From: Anaerolineales bacterium
GTDB lineage: Bacteria > Chloroflexota > Anaerolineae > Anaerolineales > Villigracilaceae
DNA: 64,000 nt
Direction: 5' to 3'
Assembly (NCBI GenBank): GCA_030583885.1
Contig: CP129480.1
Location: 992,001 to 1,056,000, forward strand
Both the position numbers and the translations under genes were made by a program. This document shows positions 50,079 through 58,749 of the stretch, one piece after another. The notes under the pieces are model-generated. The model had not been told where the DNA came from. It saw only the letters and a program-made list of their open reading frames with translations, and searched no databases. Position 1 is the stretch's first letter. Each line of letters opens with the position of its first letter.

Positions 50079-50567
50079 ATGCTCAGAAAGTTCGTTTTAT
50101 TGATTACGTTTGGATTCCTACTCCCCGCAACGATTGTCTTTGCCAGGGGGAATTTCGATTACATCACGGTAAAGGGACCGGGCATCACGGGTGAGATCAA
50201 CATCACCAACCACACACTGACCGGTGATTTCTTTGCTTTTGCCGATTTTACACAGGGGGATGTTCCGCCGCCCGCCGACCCCGGGCAGGGGTATCAGGTG
50301 ATTCGTATCCATCTTGAAATCGTGGATGATAAACCTACAGACCGTCTATTCGACCAGTTACATTATTATCCCTACAGCGGATATGTCTATTACGATGGTT
50401 TGGTGGAGGGAAATTCCGAATATGACGGCAAATGGTACACTGCCAACCCCGCCGCGGCTGCCCCCTTCCGCGCCGTGCTGGCGGAACGCGCGCGCCTGAA
50501 CTGGATTCCGCTTGCGGCGTTGCTGGTGATCATGGTGGCGGTAGCGTACGCGTATTTCAAAAAGTAG
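50079..50567 (+). CDS. Exported protein with C-terminal membrane anchor, unknown function
   Basis: This 162-residue protein has a signal peptide (FVLLITFGFLLPATIVFA, cleavage near residue 23), an extracytoplasmic domain of about 105 residues rich in Tyr and Asp, and a C-terminal helix ending FKK. AGGAG is seven bases ahead of the ATG at 50079. I do not recognise the domain. Its stop is 69 bases from the end of the convergent cytochrome b gene. Confidence 0.65.
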   Translation: MLRKFVLLITFGFLLPATIVFARGNFDYITVKGPGITGEINITNHTLTGDFFAFADFTQGDVPPPADPGQGYQVIRIHLEIVDDKPTDRLFDQLHYYPYSGYVYYDGLVEGNSEYDGKWYTANPAAAAPFRAVLAERARLNWIPLAALLVIMVAVAYAYFKK

Positions 50568-50636
50568 AATCAAAAACGGCGGATGTCATTTCAAAATGTG
50601 ACGGCCGCCGTTTCATCCCCGCCGCTCCCTTTTCGT

Positions 50637-52691
50637 TCACCTCAACACAAACACATCCCTGCTTTCGTCATATGCAAGGATGAGTATCCGTCCCTTTTCG
50701 AAATTGACCTCCCCCGCATAAACGGAACGATATACATCCGAATCGTCCTTTATCAGAATTTCGATATGATGCCTGCCTGGCATGATCTCTAAAAATTCCA
50801 GCGCTGAGATACGCCCGTTGCCGCTGATGCCCGACGGTATGTAGGTTTCATCGAGGATGATCTCATCGTCCGCAAGTACGCGCACCGAGATGGGAAAGTG
50901 CGTGCCGCCGAAGATCTTTTCCGCATCCGCGCCTTCGGGCAGGGTGACGCCCTCTGGAATATTTGCAGACGAAATCTTGCCTCGCGCATCCACTGCAATG
51001 CGCAATACACTTTCCTGCGCGGCTTGCATGCTTGCGGGAATATCCAGCGGCAAAGCAAGCGCGAAGATCGCGAGCAATAAAACAGTCCCAACCAACCCAC
51101 TCACAAGTGACGGTATCATCTTGCTGCGTTCCTTCACGGTTGGCAAAACGGGCGGGCGTTTTTCATTTTGATTTTCATGCAGGTCGTTCAAAAAATCTTC
51201 CACTGCCTTCGCATCGCCGGGCGTGGCCTCAAGCCAGTGCAACCCTTCCTTGACGAGTGCGGGACGCAACTGCAAACGGTTCAAGAGCCAATGCGCATCT
51301 TCGCGATAGATGCCGTCATCGTAGGGATGCGAAAGGATGATAATATCGCGCGTGCCTTCGTTTTCAAGCGCTTTGATCCATTCGATATTGACCGTGCTTG
51401 TGGACGGAAGCACCGCCGTGATGACGCGCGCCGCCTCGTTCTCGCCCCAACTTGATACGGTTACTGGAGCATTCGCTCCGCTGACGCTTAATCCCGCAGG
51501 CAGACCGCCCAGCGCTTCATCGCGATGACTTGCAAACAAAACCGTGACAGGGTTGCCTTCGTTTCTTTCACGATGCAGCGCGCCTTTAACTGCATTGAAA
51601 ATTTTCTCGTTGTTGTAGCCGCCGGCCATGTCAATTGCGTCGGTGGGACATGATCCCACGCAAATGCCGCATCCCGTACATTGCGTGGCGTTGATGATGG
51701 CGAGTTTGTGATAACCCGAATCGTCGTCCCGGTCCACCATGCGGATGGCGTCGAACGGACATTCGGCGTAGCAGATGGTACAGCCCGTACACTTCGGATC
51801 GGTAACAGAAGCAGGTCCGAGGTCCCGACCCGAGGCGAGCCAGGGGAGCAGGAACAGAGTCCCGCCGGCGAGAATCGCCAGTCCCCAGAAGATGACGTTG
51901 CCCCACGCGTCGATCAGCGGAAGAAAACCGAGATAGTAGGCGTCCATCGGAGTGGATTCGACCAGCCGCGAAAGATCAGCGGGCGCGGCGGATCGGACAG
52001 GCTTGATGAGCGAGAGGATAACCAGCCCAATGATCGCCTGCACACTGACCCAGCGCGGCGACCACCAGCGCGCGCGGGAAAGCCGCAAGCCGTGGATGTA
52101 AATTCCGAGGAAACCGATCAGCGGCAGGAAGACATGCAGGAAGAGGATGATGACGAAATTGGAGAACGTGCGCGAGGCAATGTCGGTGGCAACATAGGTG
52201 AGACCCGATGTGCCCGCGATGGTGTTCATCATGTACTCGGTCATCCACTGCGCGCGCTCGTCCCAGATCAGCCAGTAGCCCATGGTGCCCACCAGCCAGG
52301 TGACAGCCAGCATGATCCAGCCGCTCGTCCATGCCAGCCAGCGCGAACCCCAGTACCGGTCGCTGAGCAGCATTTTAAGCAGATGCAAAATAATGAGCAG
52401 GATCATCGCATCGGATGCGTAGCGATGGACACTGCGCATGAGCGAGCCGAACCAGTTTGAGTCTATTTTTTCAACGGTGGCATAGGCGACATCCAGACCA
52501 GGGCGGTAGATGGCAGTGAGATAAATTCCCGTGCCGATCAGCACAAGCAGCATAAAGATGGTCAACGTGCCGAGATGATAGAACGGATTGAAATCCGATT
52601 TGGTGAAGCGATTGACGCTGCCTTCGAGCTTTACCCAAATTTTTTCGAAGGTGCGCAGGATTTTGCGTTGAGCGTAGGGATTCAGTGTCAT
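50637..52691 (-). CDS. Cytochrome b - double [4Fe-4S] ferredoxin - degenerate MvhD fusion
   Basis: The 684-residue protein opens with a cytochrome b N-terminal bundle. Two His pairs, each 14 apart, in VHRYASDAMILLIILH and HVFLPLIGFLGIYIH, should bind two b hemes. A 2x[4Fe-4S] ferredoxin follows (CTGCTICYAECPF and CTGCGICVGSCPTD, about 300-350). Then comes a domain shaped like MvhD/FlpD that lacks its Cys (about 375-510), one membrane helix near 535 and an exported tail to 684. It may pass electrons between ferredoxin and the quinone pool; this is inference. It is the last gene of the operon starting at 58453. Confidence 0.82.
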   Translation of the reverse strand: MTLNPYAQRKILRTFEKIWVKLEGSVNRFTKSDFNPFYHLGTLTIFMLLVLIGTGIYLTAIYRPGLDVAYATVEKIDSNWFGSLMRSVHRYASDAMILLIILHLLKMLLSDRYWGSRWLAWTSGWIMLAVTWLVGTMGYWLIWDERAQWMTEYMMNTIAGTSGLTYVATDIASRTFSNFVIILFLHVFLPLIGFLGIYIHGLRLSRARWWSPRWVSVQAIIGLVILSLIKPVRSAAPADLSRLVESTPMDAYYLGFLPLIDAWGNVIFWGLAILAGGTLFLLPWLASGRDLGPASVTDPKCTGCTICYAECPFDAIRMVDRDDDSGYHKLAIINATQCTGCGICVGSCPTDAIDMAGGYNNEKIFNAVKGALHRERNEGNPVTVLFASHRDEALGGLPAGLSVSGANAPVTVSSWGENEAARVITAVLPSTSTVNIEWIKALENEGTRDIIILSHPYDDGIYREDAHWLLNRLQLRPALVKEGLHWLEATPGDAKAVEDFLNDLHENQNEKRPPVLPTVKERSKMIPSLVSGLVGTVLLLAIFALALPLDIPASMQAAQESVLRIAVDARGKISSANIPEGVTLPEGADAEKIFGGTHFPISVRVLADDEIILDETYIPSGISGNGRISALEFLEIMPGRHHIEILIKDDSDVYRSVYAGEVNFEKGRILILAYDESRDVFVLR

Positions 52692-52727
52692 GTATCAGGT
52701 TCCAAGTGTCAGGTTTCAGGTGTATGT

Positions 52728-52775
52728 GGTGGTTCCGATACGTCACTCACCATCGTTCGTGACTACTCAACCACC
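52728..52775. repeat. Palindromic repeat, GGTTGAGTAGC/GTATCGAAACC family, at the ATPase 3' end
   Basis: GGTGGTTCCGATACGTCAC and GTGACTACTCAACCACC are paired arms. The repeat overlaps the end of the copper ATPase gene and supplies its last codons (VVE) and stop. Just upstream, 52691-52725 carries the CAGGTTCCAAGTGTCAGG repeat also seen near 20641. Confidence 0.8.
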
Positions 52776-55159
52776 GTGTCTTCTTCGTACAGTAATGGGA
52801 ATTTATTCATCCTCATCGCATTGGTCGTGACGAAGATGCTGCTGGCGATCATCGCAAAGGCGGAAAAGATGGGCTGCAGTAAACCAGCCATCGCCAGCCC
52901 GACCCCGATCACGTTGTAGATCACCGCCCAGCCCAAATTCTGTTTGACACGCTTCATGGATTCGCGTGAAAGGTCAACCAGCCAGGGGATGACCTTCAGA
53001 TCGTCGCGCATCAGAACGATGTCTGCGGCGGTGCGCGCCACATCCGTGCCGTTATTCATCGCCAAGCCGACTGTCGCGGCGGCGAGCGCAGGTCCATCGT
53101 TGATGCCGTCGCCGACCATCGCGGCGTTTTCCGCGAGATGCGCCATCTTTTCATCAGGGCTGAGCGCGGCGTTGACGGGAATCCCCAGAGACTTCTGCCA
53201 TCTCTTGCCTGCGCTCGAGTCGTCACCCGTCAATACGCCAAGTTTCAATCCGCGCGACTGTAATTCGCTGACCACATCCTTTGCCTCCGCGCGGACTGTC
53301 TCCCCCAGCCCCAGGATGCCCCTGACCTGCCCATCCCAACCTGCATGGACGACCGCGAGCCCCGCCACTTTCCATACATCAACTTGTTTACTGATTTCTT
53401 CAGATATTTCCAATCCTTCAGCAGACATCAACCGCGCCGAGCCAATGGAGATTTGTTTTCCATTTAACTTCGCCTTTACGCCAAGCGCAGGCAAGGCTTT
53501 GAAGGGTTTGGGTGTTGTAAATTCAACTCCGTTCTCTTTGGCATATTCCACGATCGCCTTCGCCAGCGGATGCTCGGATTGATGTTCGATGGAAGCAACG
53601 ATTTGCAGGAATTCATATTTTGGATTCAGGGAGCTTGCTCCCGCCGCCAGCAAGCTGGCTGATTCCATATAAATTTCCTGCACCCTCATCGGCAGTTGAC
53701 TCAACGTACCTGTCTTATCGAAGAAGATCTTGTCCACTTTTGCCAGCCGTTCCAAAGCGGATGTGCTTCGCAGGATCGCGCCAGACTCCGCTGCGCGCCC
53801 GAGCGATAACCACAATGTCAGCGGGGTTGCCAGCCCCAGTGCGCACGGACACGCGATCAGCAACACCGACAATGCGACCAGCAAGCCCGTCTCCACGCCG
53901 GAGAGATAGTTCCAGATCAAAAATGCGGTCGCCGCGAGTAAAATCGCGATCACGGTCATCCATGCGGAGAGTTTATCCACGAGGCGTTCGAGCGGAGAGC
54001 GTGCCCATAACGCTTCATGCAGCAACCGCCCGATCTGCCCTGCCGTGGTGGAATCTCCCACCGCTGTTGTGATGACTTCAAAACTGCCATCCAGATTGAG
54101 CGTACCTGCCTTGACCCCATCGCCTTCATGATGGGTGATCGGTTTGGGTTCGCCTGTCAAAATGGATTCGTCCACATCGCCCTCACCGATGGCAACCAGA
54201 CCATCCACGGGGAAGCGTTCGCCGGGTCTTACACGCACACGCATCCCAGGCTGAAGTTCGGAGATGTTCACGGTTTTATCGGCAGCGTTTGTCACCACGG
54301 TAGCCTTGTCGGGGATTTGTTCCAAGAGCCGCGCCACCGCCTTGTTGCTGGACGCGTGCGCCTGCAATTCGAGCCAGCGTCCGACCGAGACCAAAAAGAT
54401 GAGCATCGTGGCTGTATCAAAATACAAGCCGCCATGTCCTGCGATCAAATTTCGGACGGATAACCCGAATGCCGAGAATGTTCCAATTGTGATGAGCGTG
54501 TGGATATTCGGCTGTCCGCGCAGAAGGCTTGCAAACCCCGCGCGCAAAATGGGCAAACCCAGCAGCAGCAAGACAGGGATGCTCGTCGCCAGCATCATGA
54601 TCTGGAAAAAATCCACCAGCCATTGCGTTTCAGGCGATGCCAGCCCGAATAGTTCGCGTCCGTAAATCCCCGCGCCGATGACCATGTCATGCAGCACCAT
54701 CACACCGCCGATCAGCAGGCGCGTGAAAAATGATTCCTCTTCATCGTGCGGTTTTTCGTTTGGCAGCGTGGCTTGATACCCAAGCGAGCGCACGCGCTTC
54801 TTGAGGGACTTGTGATTGGTGATCGATGTATCGTAGGTGATATTCGCCTGATGCTGGATGAAACTCACCTGTGCGTCCACCACACCCCTGGTGCGTTTGA
54901 GTTGTTCGCCCACCAGCCATGCGCAGGACGAACACCACATCCCGCTCAGTGTCATGGTGACGTTTTCGCTTCTTCCTTCGACTTGGATCTGCTCCTGCTC
55001 CCAGGCTGGAGTCTCCGCCAGAAGGGCTGCCACCTCCCTGCACGATGGGCAGCAGAACACGTCACCGGCTTTGTCCATGAGCGGGTGCAGAGTCGTCAAT
55101 CCGCACAGGGAGCAGGTGACGAGGGATTTGGCGGGGGAGGAGGTGGTTGCTAGTGTCAT
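52763..55159 (-). CDS. Copper-translocating P1B-type ATPase (CcoI/FixI-like)
   Basis: The 798-residue pump has N-terminal Cys pairs CSLCGL and CCPSC, then a heavy-metal domain with MWCSSCAWL, about eight membrane segments, the CPC motif ACPCALGLATP, the phosphorylation site DKTGTLS and the hinge GDGINDGPALA. This layout is that of ATPases supplying copper to heme-copper oxidases. Residues about 498-515 (ESASLLAAGASSLNPK) come from a double-hairpin repeat inserted in frame ahead of the SEHPLA nucleotide-binding motif. It follows the SafE-like gene in the oxidase operon. Confidence 0.92.
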   Translation of the reverse strand: MTLATTSSPAKSLVTCSLCGLTTLHPLMDKAGDVFCCPSCREVAALLAETPAWEQEQIQVEGRSENVTMTLSGMWCSSCAWLVGEQLKRTRGVVDAQVSFIQHQANITYDTSITNHKSLKKRVRSLGYQATLPNEKPHDEEESFFTRLLIGGVMVLHDMVIGAGIYGRELFGLASPETQWLVDFFQIMMLATSIPVLLLLGLPILRAGFASLLRGQPNIHTLITIGTFSAFGLSVRNLIAGHGGLYFDTATMLIFLVSVGRWLELQAHASSNKAVARLLEQIPDKATVVTNAADKTVNISELQPGMRVRVRPGERFPVDGLVAIGEGDVDESILTGEPKPITHHEGDGVKAGTLNLDGSFEVITTAVGDSTTAGQIGRLLHEALWARSPLERLVDKLSAWMTVIAILLAATAFLIWNYLSGVETGLLVALSVLLIACPCALGLATPLTLWLSLGRAAESGAILRSTSALERLAKVDKIFFDKTGTLSQLPMRVQEIYMESASLLAAGASSLNPKYEFLQIVASIEHQSEHPLAKAIVEYAKENGVEFTTPKPFKALPALGVKAKLNGKQISIGSARLMSAEGLEISEEISKQVDVWKVAGLAVVHAGWDGQVRGILGLGETVRAEAKDVVSELQSRGLKLGVLTGDDSSAGKRWQKSLGIPVNAALSPDEKMAHLAENAAMVGDGINDGPALAAATVGLAMNNGTDVARTAADIVLMRDDLKVIPWLVDLSRESMKRVKQNLGWAVIYNVIGVGLAMAGLLQPIFSAFAMIASSIFVTTNAMRMNKFPLLYEEDTVVE
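53620..53668. repeat. Double-hairpin repeat, family A, in frame inside the copper ATPase
   Basis: The outer arms TTGGATTC and GATTCCA enclose GGGAGCTTGCTCCC and AGCAAGCTGGCT. Related copies are at 14641, 26955 and 63124. Confidence 0.75.
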
Positions 55160-55177
55160 AGAATTTTTGTTTCTGAC

Positions 55178-55224
55178 GGTGGTCGAGTAGCCTCGTGCTT
55201 GTCGAGGCGTATCGAGACCACACC
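55178..55224. repeat. Palindromic repeat, GGTTGAGTAGC/GTATCGAAACC family
   Basis: GGTGGTCGAGTAGCCTCG and CGAGGCGTATCGAGACCACACC are paired arms, placed between the copper ATPase and the SafE-like gene of the same operon. Confidence 0.8.
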
Positions 55225-55290
55225 TGAAATTTTCTGTTTTCTTTTTATTACTGGTTTTGACTGCTTGCGCTCAACCAGCGAGTTCTTCTA

Positions 55291-55956
55291 TTACCAAAAC
55301 ATCACTGGGCCAAGCGCGAAATGTTCGACCCAGCCGAGGGAGGCAAATCCGCGCATGGCGAATTGGAAGCCGAAGAACATCATTACGAGGGATGCCAGTC
55401 CGCGCGACCAGATGCGGGAGATGGATTTCCCTGCCAGCCATTTGACGGCAAACAGGCTGGGGATGGTGGCAACGCCGAAGATGAACATGGTCAATGCGCC
55501 CAAGAGCGCGTTTCCCGAAGCCATCGCCGCGACGAGCGCGGTCAGGACCAGGCCGCAGGGTAGCAGCCCCCACAGGAGACCGAGCAGGTAGGCGGCCGGG
55601 AGCGAAGCGGTTTTGAAGCTGCGAATGGCCTTACCCCAGCGTTGGGATAATCCAGAAAACATAAGTTCGGGCGAGGGAGCTAATCCAATGAAAGCGGATG
55701 CCATGTAAAAGGCGACGATGCCAAAGATAATGGAGAGGGACGCTTGCAATGTGTCGAGCGCGAAGATGGTTTGACCGAACATACCAAAAATAAGGCCGAG
55801 GAATGAATAGGTGGTGATGCGTCCGGCGTGTGCGAGAAGCCAGGCGAATTTGTTTTGAAAGATGGACTGGCGGCCAAAAAGGATGATGACGGCACTGCAC
55901 ATCCCCGCACAATGAGCAAGGCTTCCGAGCAGACCGAGAAGGAATGATGCGAGCAT
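55291..55956 (-). CDS. SafE/UreH-like membrane protein of the oxidase operon
   Basis: The 221-residue protein has six membrane segments. LLGSLAHCAGMCSAVI near the start and LLWGLLPCGLVLTAL near 130 are the two Cys-containing helices of the sulfite exporter TauE/SafE_2 (UreH-like, DsbD-related) family. Members beside cbb3/ba3 oxidase genes are thought to help copper delivery or oxidase assembly. It sits between oxidase subunit I and the copper ATPase. Confidence 0.82.
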   Translation of the reverse strand: MLASFLLGLLGSLAHCAGMCSAVIILFGRQSIFQNKFAWLLAHAGRITTYSFLGLIFGMFGQTIFALDTLQASLSIIFGIVAFYMASAFIGLAPSPELMFSGLSQRWGKAIRSFKTASLPAAYLLGLLWGLLPCGLVLTALVAAMASGNALLGALTMFIFGVATIPSLFAVKWLAGKSISRIWSRGLASLVMMFFGFQFAMRGFASLGWVEHFALGPVMFW

Positions 55957-56019
55957 GTTGTTATGGATAAATTGTCCTCGGAGGTCTTGATAACCTCCGA
56001 GGACTTTTCAAAGGAGGCG

Positions 56020-57753
56020 TTACCGAATGTACCAGGTACGACCCAACAACCACCAATTGCTGAGGTAGTAGATCGCAAACCAGGCGAGGAAGGCGAAGAC
56101 CAGAACGAGCGTGCCTTTGGGTTGGTTCTTGGGATGTTCCATCTGCTCATCGGTCAGTTTGGTGGATTCGAGCAGGGGATTCTCTTTTCCGCCAACGAGG
56201 AGCAGTTGCCCCGCTTCCAAGCGCGGACCGGTGAACACGGAGACCAGGACGACAGTCAGGTACATGATGCCGCCTGTCACCGCGATCAACGCGCCGATAC
56301 CGAAGATGGCAAGGGTGAGGTCCACGGTGCCGGGCACGACGCCTGCGAAGGTGATATCCCAGTTGCGGCGGGAGACGCCCTGAAGCCCGCTGGTGATCAT
56401 GCCCAGCGAAACCAGTACGGTGCCGCCGCCGAAGACATATGGCTGCCATTTTGCCCAGCTCTTGAGTTTGAGTTCTTTGCGGAAGATGAGCGGGATGACA
56501 TAGTAGGTGAAGGCCATGAAGGCGGTGGTCGTGCCGCCGACAACGGTGGCGTGGAAGTGACCGGGCAGGCGCAGGGTGTTATGTGCCAGCATGTTGATCT
56601 GCTCGGTGCCGATGGTGACGCCGGTCACGCCGCCGATCCAGCCGAAGATCATCATGGACATGAACAACCCGCCGAAGCCGGGTTCACCCCAGGGCGCGTT
56701 GCGCAGCCAGCCAAAGAGTCCCTTGTTGTAGCCTTTCACACGCAGGGCAATTTCGATGGCGGCCGGGATGGAGAAGGCATGCATCATCGAGCCGAGCACA
56801 GCTAGGTACATGGCATAGGAGGTGTTGACGGCTTTCCATGCGAAGGTGAGACCGGGGTCAACCAGCAGGTGGTGGGCAGAGCCAAGATTGATGAAGAACA
56901 GGTACAGGATGAAGGCGAGGCGCGAGAACTTCTCATTGACCGGGCGGATCCCGGTGGTCATCTGCGCGAGCATATACCAGATGGCGACCATCGCGGCAAG
57001 GTTGACCTGCTGGGCGGGATGGCCAAACCCCCAGAAGAAGTTGCGGTAGATGCCGGGGTCGTAATTTGCTATCCACCCCAGCGACCAGAAGAAGGCCGGC
57101 ACGATGGCAATGGCGCCCTGCAGCAGGGTGTAGACGGCCAGGATGGCGGCAGTCATCAAGCCAAAGACTGCCAGTGGAAGCGAACCTTCAAAACGTTTTT
57201 CGCGTTTGGCGACCACGATGTTGATGAAGAACGTAATGACCGTGATCAACGCGCCAACCGCGAACAGGATGTAGCTCAGGTAGAACAAGGGGTGTGCCTT
57301 GAGCGGTACATAGGCGGTGAAGGTCACAATGCTGTTGGTGTCGAACAGGACAACAAAGTTGACCATCAAGCCGCCGATGACCATCAGAATGAAACCAAAC
57401 CATGCAAGTTTTGGCGCGGCATGGCGTGCGTTCAACAGGGCGGTCGAACCGAAGTGCAGGCCGGCCATCTCGAAGAATACGATCCATGCCACGAGCATGT
57501 CGATGCCGTGGATGGTCAGCAGGCTGTAGAACCATTTGGCATCCAAAAGGTGGATCGCCTGCCAGCGGGTGAGCGCGATCAACAAAGCCGCGATCCCGCC
57601 CAGTAAAAGGCAGACCACCGCCATGACCGCATTGGCGATGATCAGGCGTTCGGCATGCATGTCCACTTTGAGGGTGGTCACGCCGCAGACGCGATAATCG
57701 TCCTTCGCGCCGGCAGTCCAGGGGGTTGTGGGTGCGAGAGCTGTCATTTCCAT
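56020..57753 (-). CDS. B-family heme-copper oxidoreductase subunit I with Gln in place of the active-site Tyr
   Basis: The 577-residue protein aligns by eye with Thermus ba3 oxidase subunit I. Low-spin heme ligands are H82 and H401, CuB ligands are H245, H294 and H295, and the high-spin heme ligand is H399 (LPGHFHATV). The oxidase motif GHPxVY reads GHPAQQ, so the cross-linked Tyr is Q249. Oxygen reductases need that Tyr, while NO reductases of the superfamily lack it, so NO reduction is the leading alternative. Operon partners are a 53-residue subunit and a CuA subunit II upstream, and copper genes downstream. Confidence 0.85.
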   Translation of the reverse strand: MEMTALAPTTPWTAGAKDDYRVCGVTTLKVDMHAERLIIANAVMAVVCLLLGGIAALLIALTRWQAIHLLDAKWFYSLLTIHGIDMLVAWIVFFEMAGLHFGSTALLNARHAAPKLAWFGFILMVIGGLMVNFVVLFDTNSIVTFTAYVPLKAHPLFYLSYILFAVGALITVITFFINIVVAKREKRFEGSLPLAVFGLMTAAILAVYTLLQGAIAIVPAFFWSLGWIANYDPGIYRNFFWGFGHPAQQVNLAAMVAIWYMLAQMTTGIRPVNEKFSRLAFILYLFFINLGSAHHLLVDPGLTFAWKAVNTSYAMYLAVLGSMMHAFSIPAAIEIALRVKGYNKGLFGWLRNAPWGEPGFGGLFMSMMIFGWIGGVTGVTIGTEQINMLAHNTLRLPGHFHATVVGGTTTAFMAFTYYVIPLIFRKELKLKSWAKWQPYVFGGGTVLVSLGMITSGLQGVSRRNWDITFAGVVPGTVDLTLAIFGIGALIAVTGGIMYLTVVLVSVFTGPRLEAGQLLLVGGKENPLLESTKLTDEQMEHPKNQPKGTLVLVFAFLAWFAIYYLSNWWLLGRTWYIR

Positions 57754-57757
57754 TCTC

Positions 57758-58276
57758 CTACTTGACGATCACTTTGCCGACCATGGTGTGGTGGCCGAGA
57801 TTGCAGAACTCATTGCAGACGATGGTGAATTCGCCCGTGCTGGTCGGCACGATGGTCGCCACATAGTCATAGCCGGGAATGATCTGCAAGTTGATGTTTA
57901 CCGGCTGGAGCGAAAACCCGTGCTGCAGATCCATCGAAGAGATGTGCAGGCGGTAGGTCTGCCCCTTCTCCAGCTGCAAAATGGGATACCACTGCCATGT
58001 GCTGGCGCGCAGGTAGGCGTCGCCGCCGGGAGGCGGGGCAACGACGGGGATCCCGTTCTCTTCCCCGATCTTGTATTCCTCCACAAAGGCATTGACCTGC
58101 GCAGCGAACTGTTCGCGGGTCACGCGGTACGTTTCCGTCGGCACGTTCTGCTTCCCAAGGAAATACCAGAGCGGCATCATCACGGTCAGGAACACGCACC
58201 ACACAAAAGCCACTGTGAGCCAGGTCTTTTCCATGCGGCCCAGCGGCTTCCACCAGATTTTTTCAGGCGCTAACAT
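57758..58276 (-). CDS. Heme-copper oxidoreductase subunit II with CuA site
   Basis: The 172-residue protein has one N-terminal membrane helix (about 18-40) and an exported cupredoxin domain. The CuA ligands are complete: His in SSMDLQHGFS and the C-x3-C-x3-H-x2-M set in CNEFCNLGHHTMVG. It therefore accepts electrons from a soluble donor such as cytochrome c or a blue copper protein. A proline/glycine-rich insertion (VVAPPPGGDA) lies before the core. It ends four bases before subunit I. Confidence 0.9.
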   Translation of the reverse strand: MLAPEKIWWKPLGRMEKTWLTVAFVWCVFLTVMMPLWYFLGKQNVPTETYRVTREQFAAQVNAFVEEYKIGEENGIPVVAPPPGGDAYLRASTWQWYPILQLEKGQTYRLHISSMDLQHGFSLQPVNINLQIIPGYDYVATIVPTSTGEFTIVCNEFCNLGHHTMVGKVIVK

Positions 58277-58291
58277 TCTTCTCTCCTCTTT

Positions 58292-58453
58292 TTAGTATGG
58301 GGCGGGCGGCACGTTCAACAGGTCGATGATCCCCCAAACGTTATAGATCAAAGTACTGATCAACAGCGACAACAGGAACAACAACCAGATGTTATCGAAC
58401 CATTTTTGCCATTTGGTGGCACTTTCGTTCTCCTGCTTTTCCTTCTTGGACAT
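58292..58453 (-). CDS. Small single-helix subunit of the heme-copper complex
   Basis: This 53-residue protein has a charged head (MSKKEKQENESATKW), one membrane helix (about 22-40) and a PPAPY tail. Its ATG at 58453 has AAAGGAG upstream, and the stop is 15 bases before subunit II. Position and shape match the subunit IIa/CbaD type of ba3 oxidases. It opens the respiratory operon. Confidence 0.75.
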   Translation of the reverse strand: MSKKEKQENESATKWQKWFDNIWLLFLLSLLISTLIYNVWGIIDLLNVPPAPY

Positions 58454-58536
58454 GGCACTCTCCTTTTGTAATGTGTCTTATTTCACAAATATTGTCTGAA
58501 TTACATCCATCTTAGCAAGAGGGATGAAAACAGGCA

Positions 58537-58550
58537 GTGACTTTAGTTAC
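58537..58550. promoter_or_regulatory. Candidate CRP/FNR-type operator upstream of the respiratory operon
   Basis: GTGAC-TTTA-GTTAC lies 83 bases ahead of the small-subunit start. It is one base off a perfect TGAC-N4-GTCA dyad and shares the AATGTAACT start, read on the minus strand, with the site at 12638. Confidence 0.4.
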
Positions 58551-58571
58551 ATTTCATATGATCTGGGAATC

Positions 58572-58597
58572 AAAAAACCGCCTCCACACGGAGACGG
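58572..58597 (-). terminator. Rho-independent terminator downstream of tpx
   Basis: On the minus strand CCGTCTCC pairs with GGAGGCGG (one mismatch) and is followed by six T. It lies about 150 bases past the tpx stop, after a longer hairpin element. Confidence 0.7.
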
Positions 58598-58660
58598 TGC
58601 TCGCTTCATTCTTCGGGGATGCCTGATTCTGTTTCCCCGGGCATTTTCCTCCCCCCCACA

Positions 58661-58743
58661 TGCTCAAGGCGGCGTACCCATATTGGGCACTTTCCTCGCC
58701 GCCGAGGATGTATGCCCAGATGGATGGGTACGGCGGCTGAGCA
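58661..58743. repeat. 83-base near-palindrome between tpx and its terminator
   Basis: Nested arms TGCTCA...TGAGCA, GGCGGCGTACCCAT...ATGGGTACGGCGGC, TTGGGCA...TGCCCAG and a CCTCGCCGCCGAGG tip give one long hairpin. The 296-base gap otherwise holds a GCCTGATTCTGTTTCCC word (58621-58637) that recurs reversed at 14774-14790, and the operator and terminator above. Confidence 0.6.
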
Positions 58744-58749
58744 CAAGGT

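Noticed and set aside
56020..57753. Calling subunit I a cbb3-type oxidase because of the neighbouring CcoI- and SafE-like genes
   Set aside because: Spacing of the His ligands and the LFGWLR/LPGHFH segments match the B (ba3) family; there are no CcoO/CcoP genes and subunit II has CuA.
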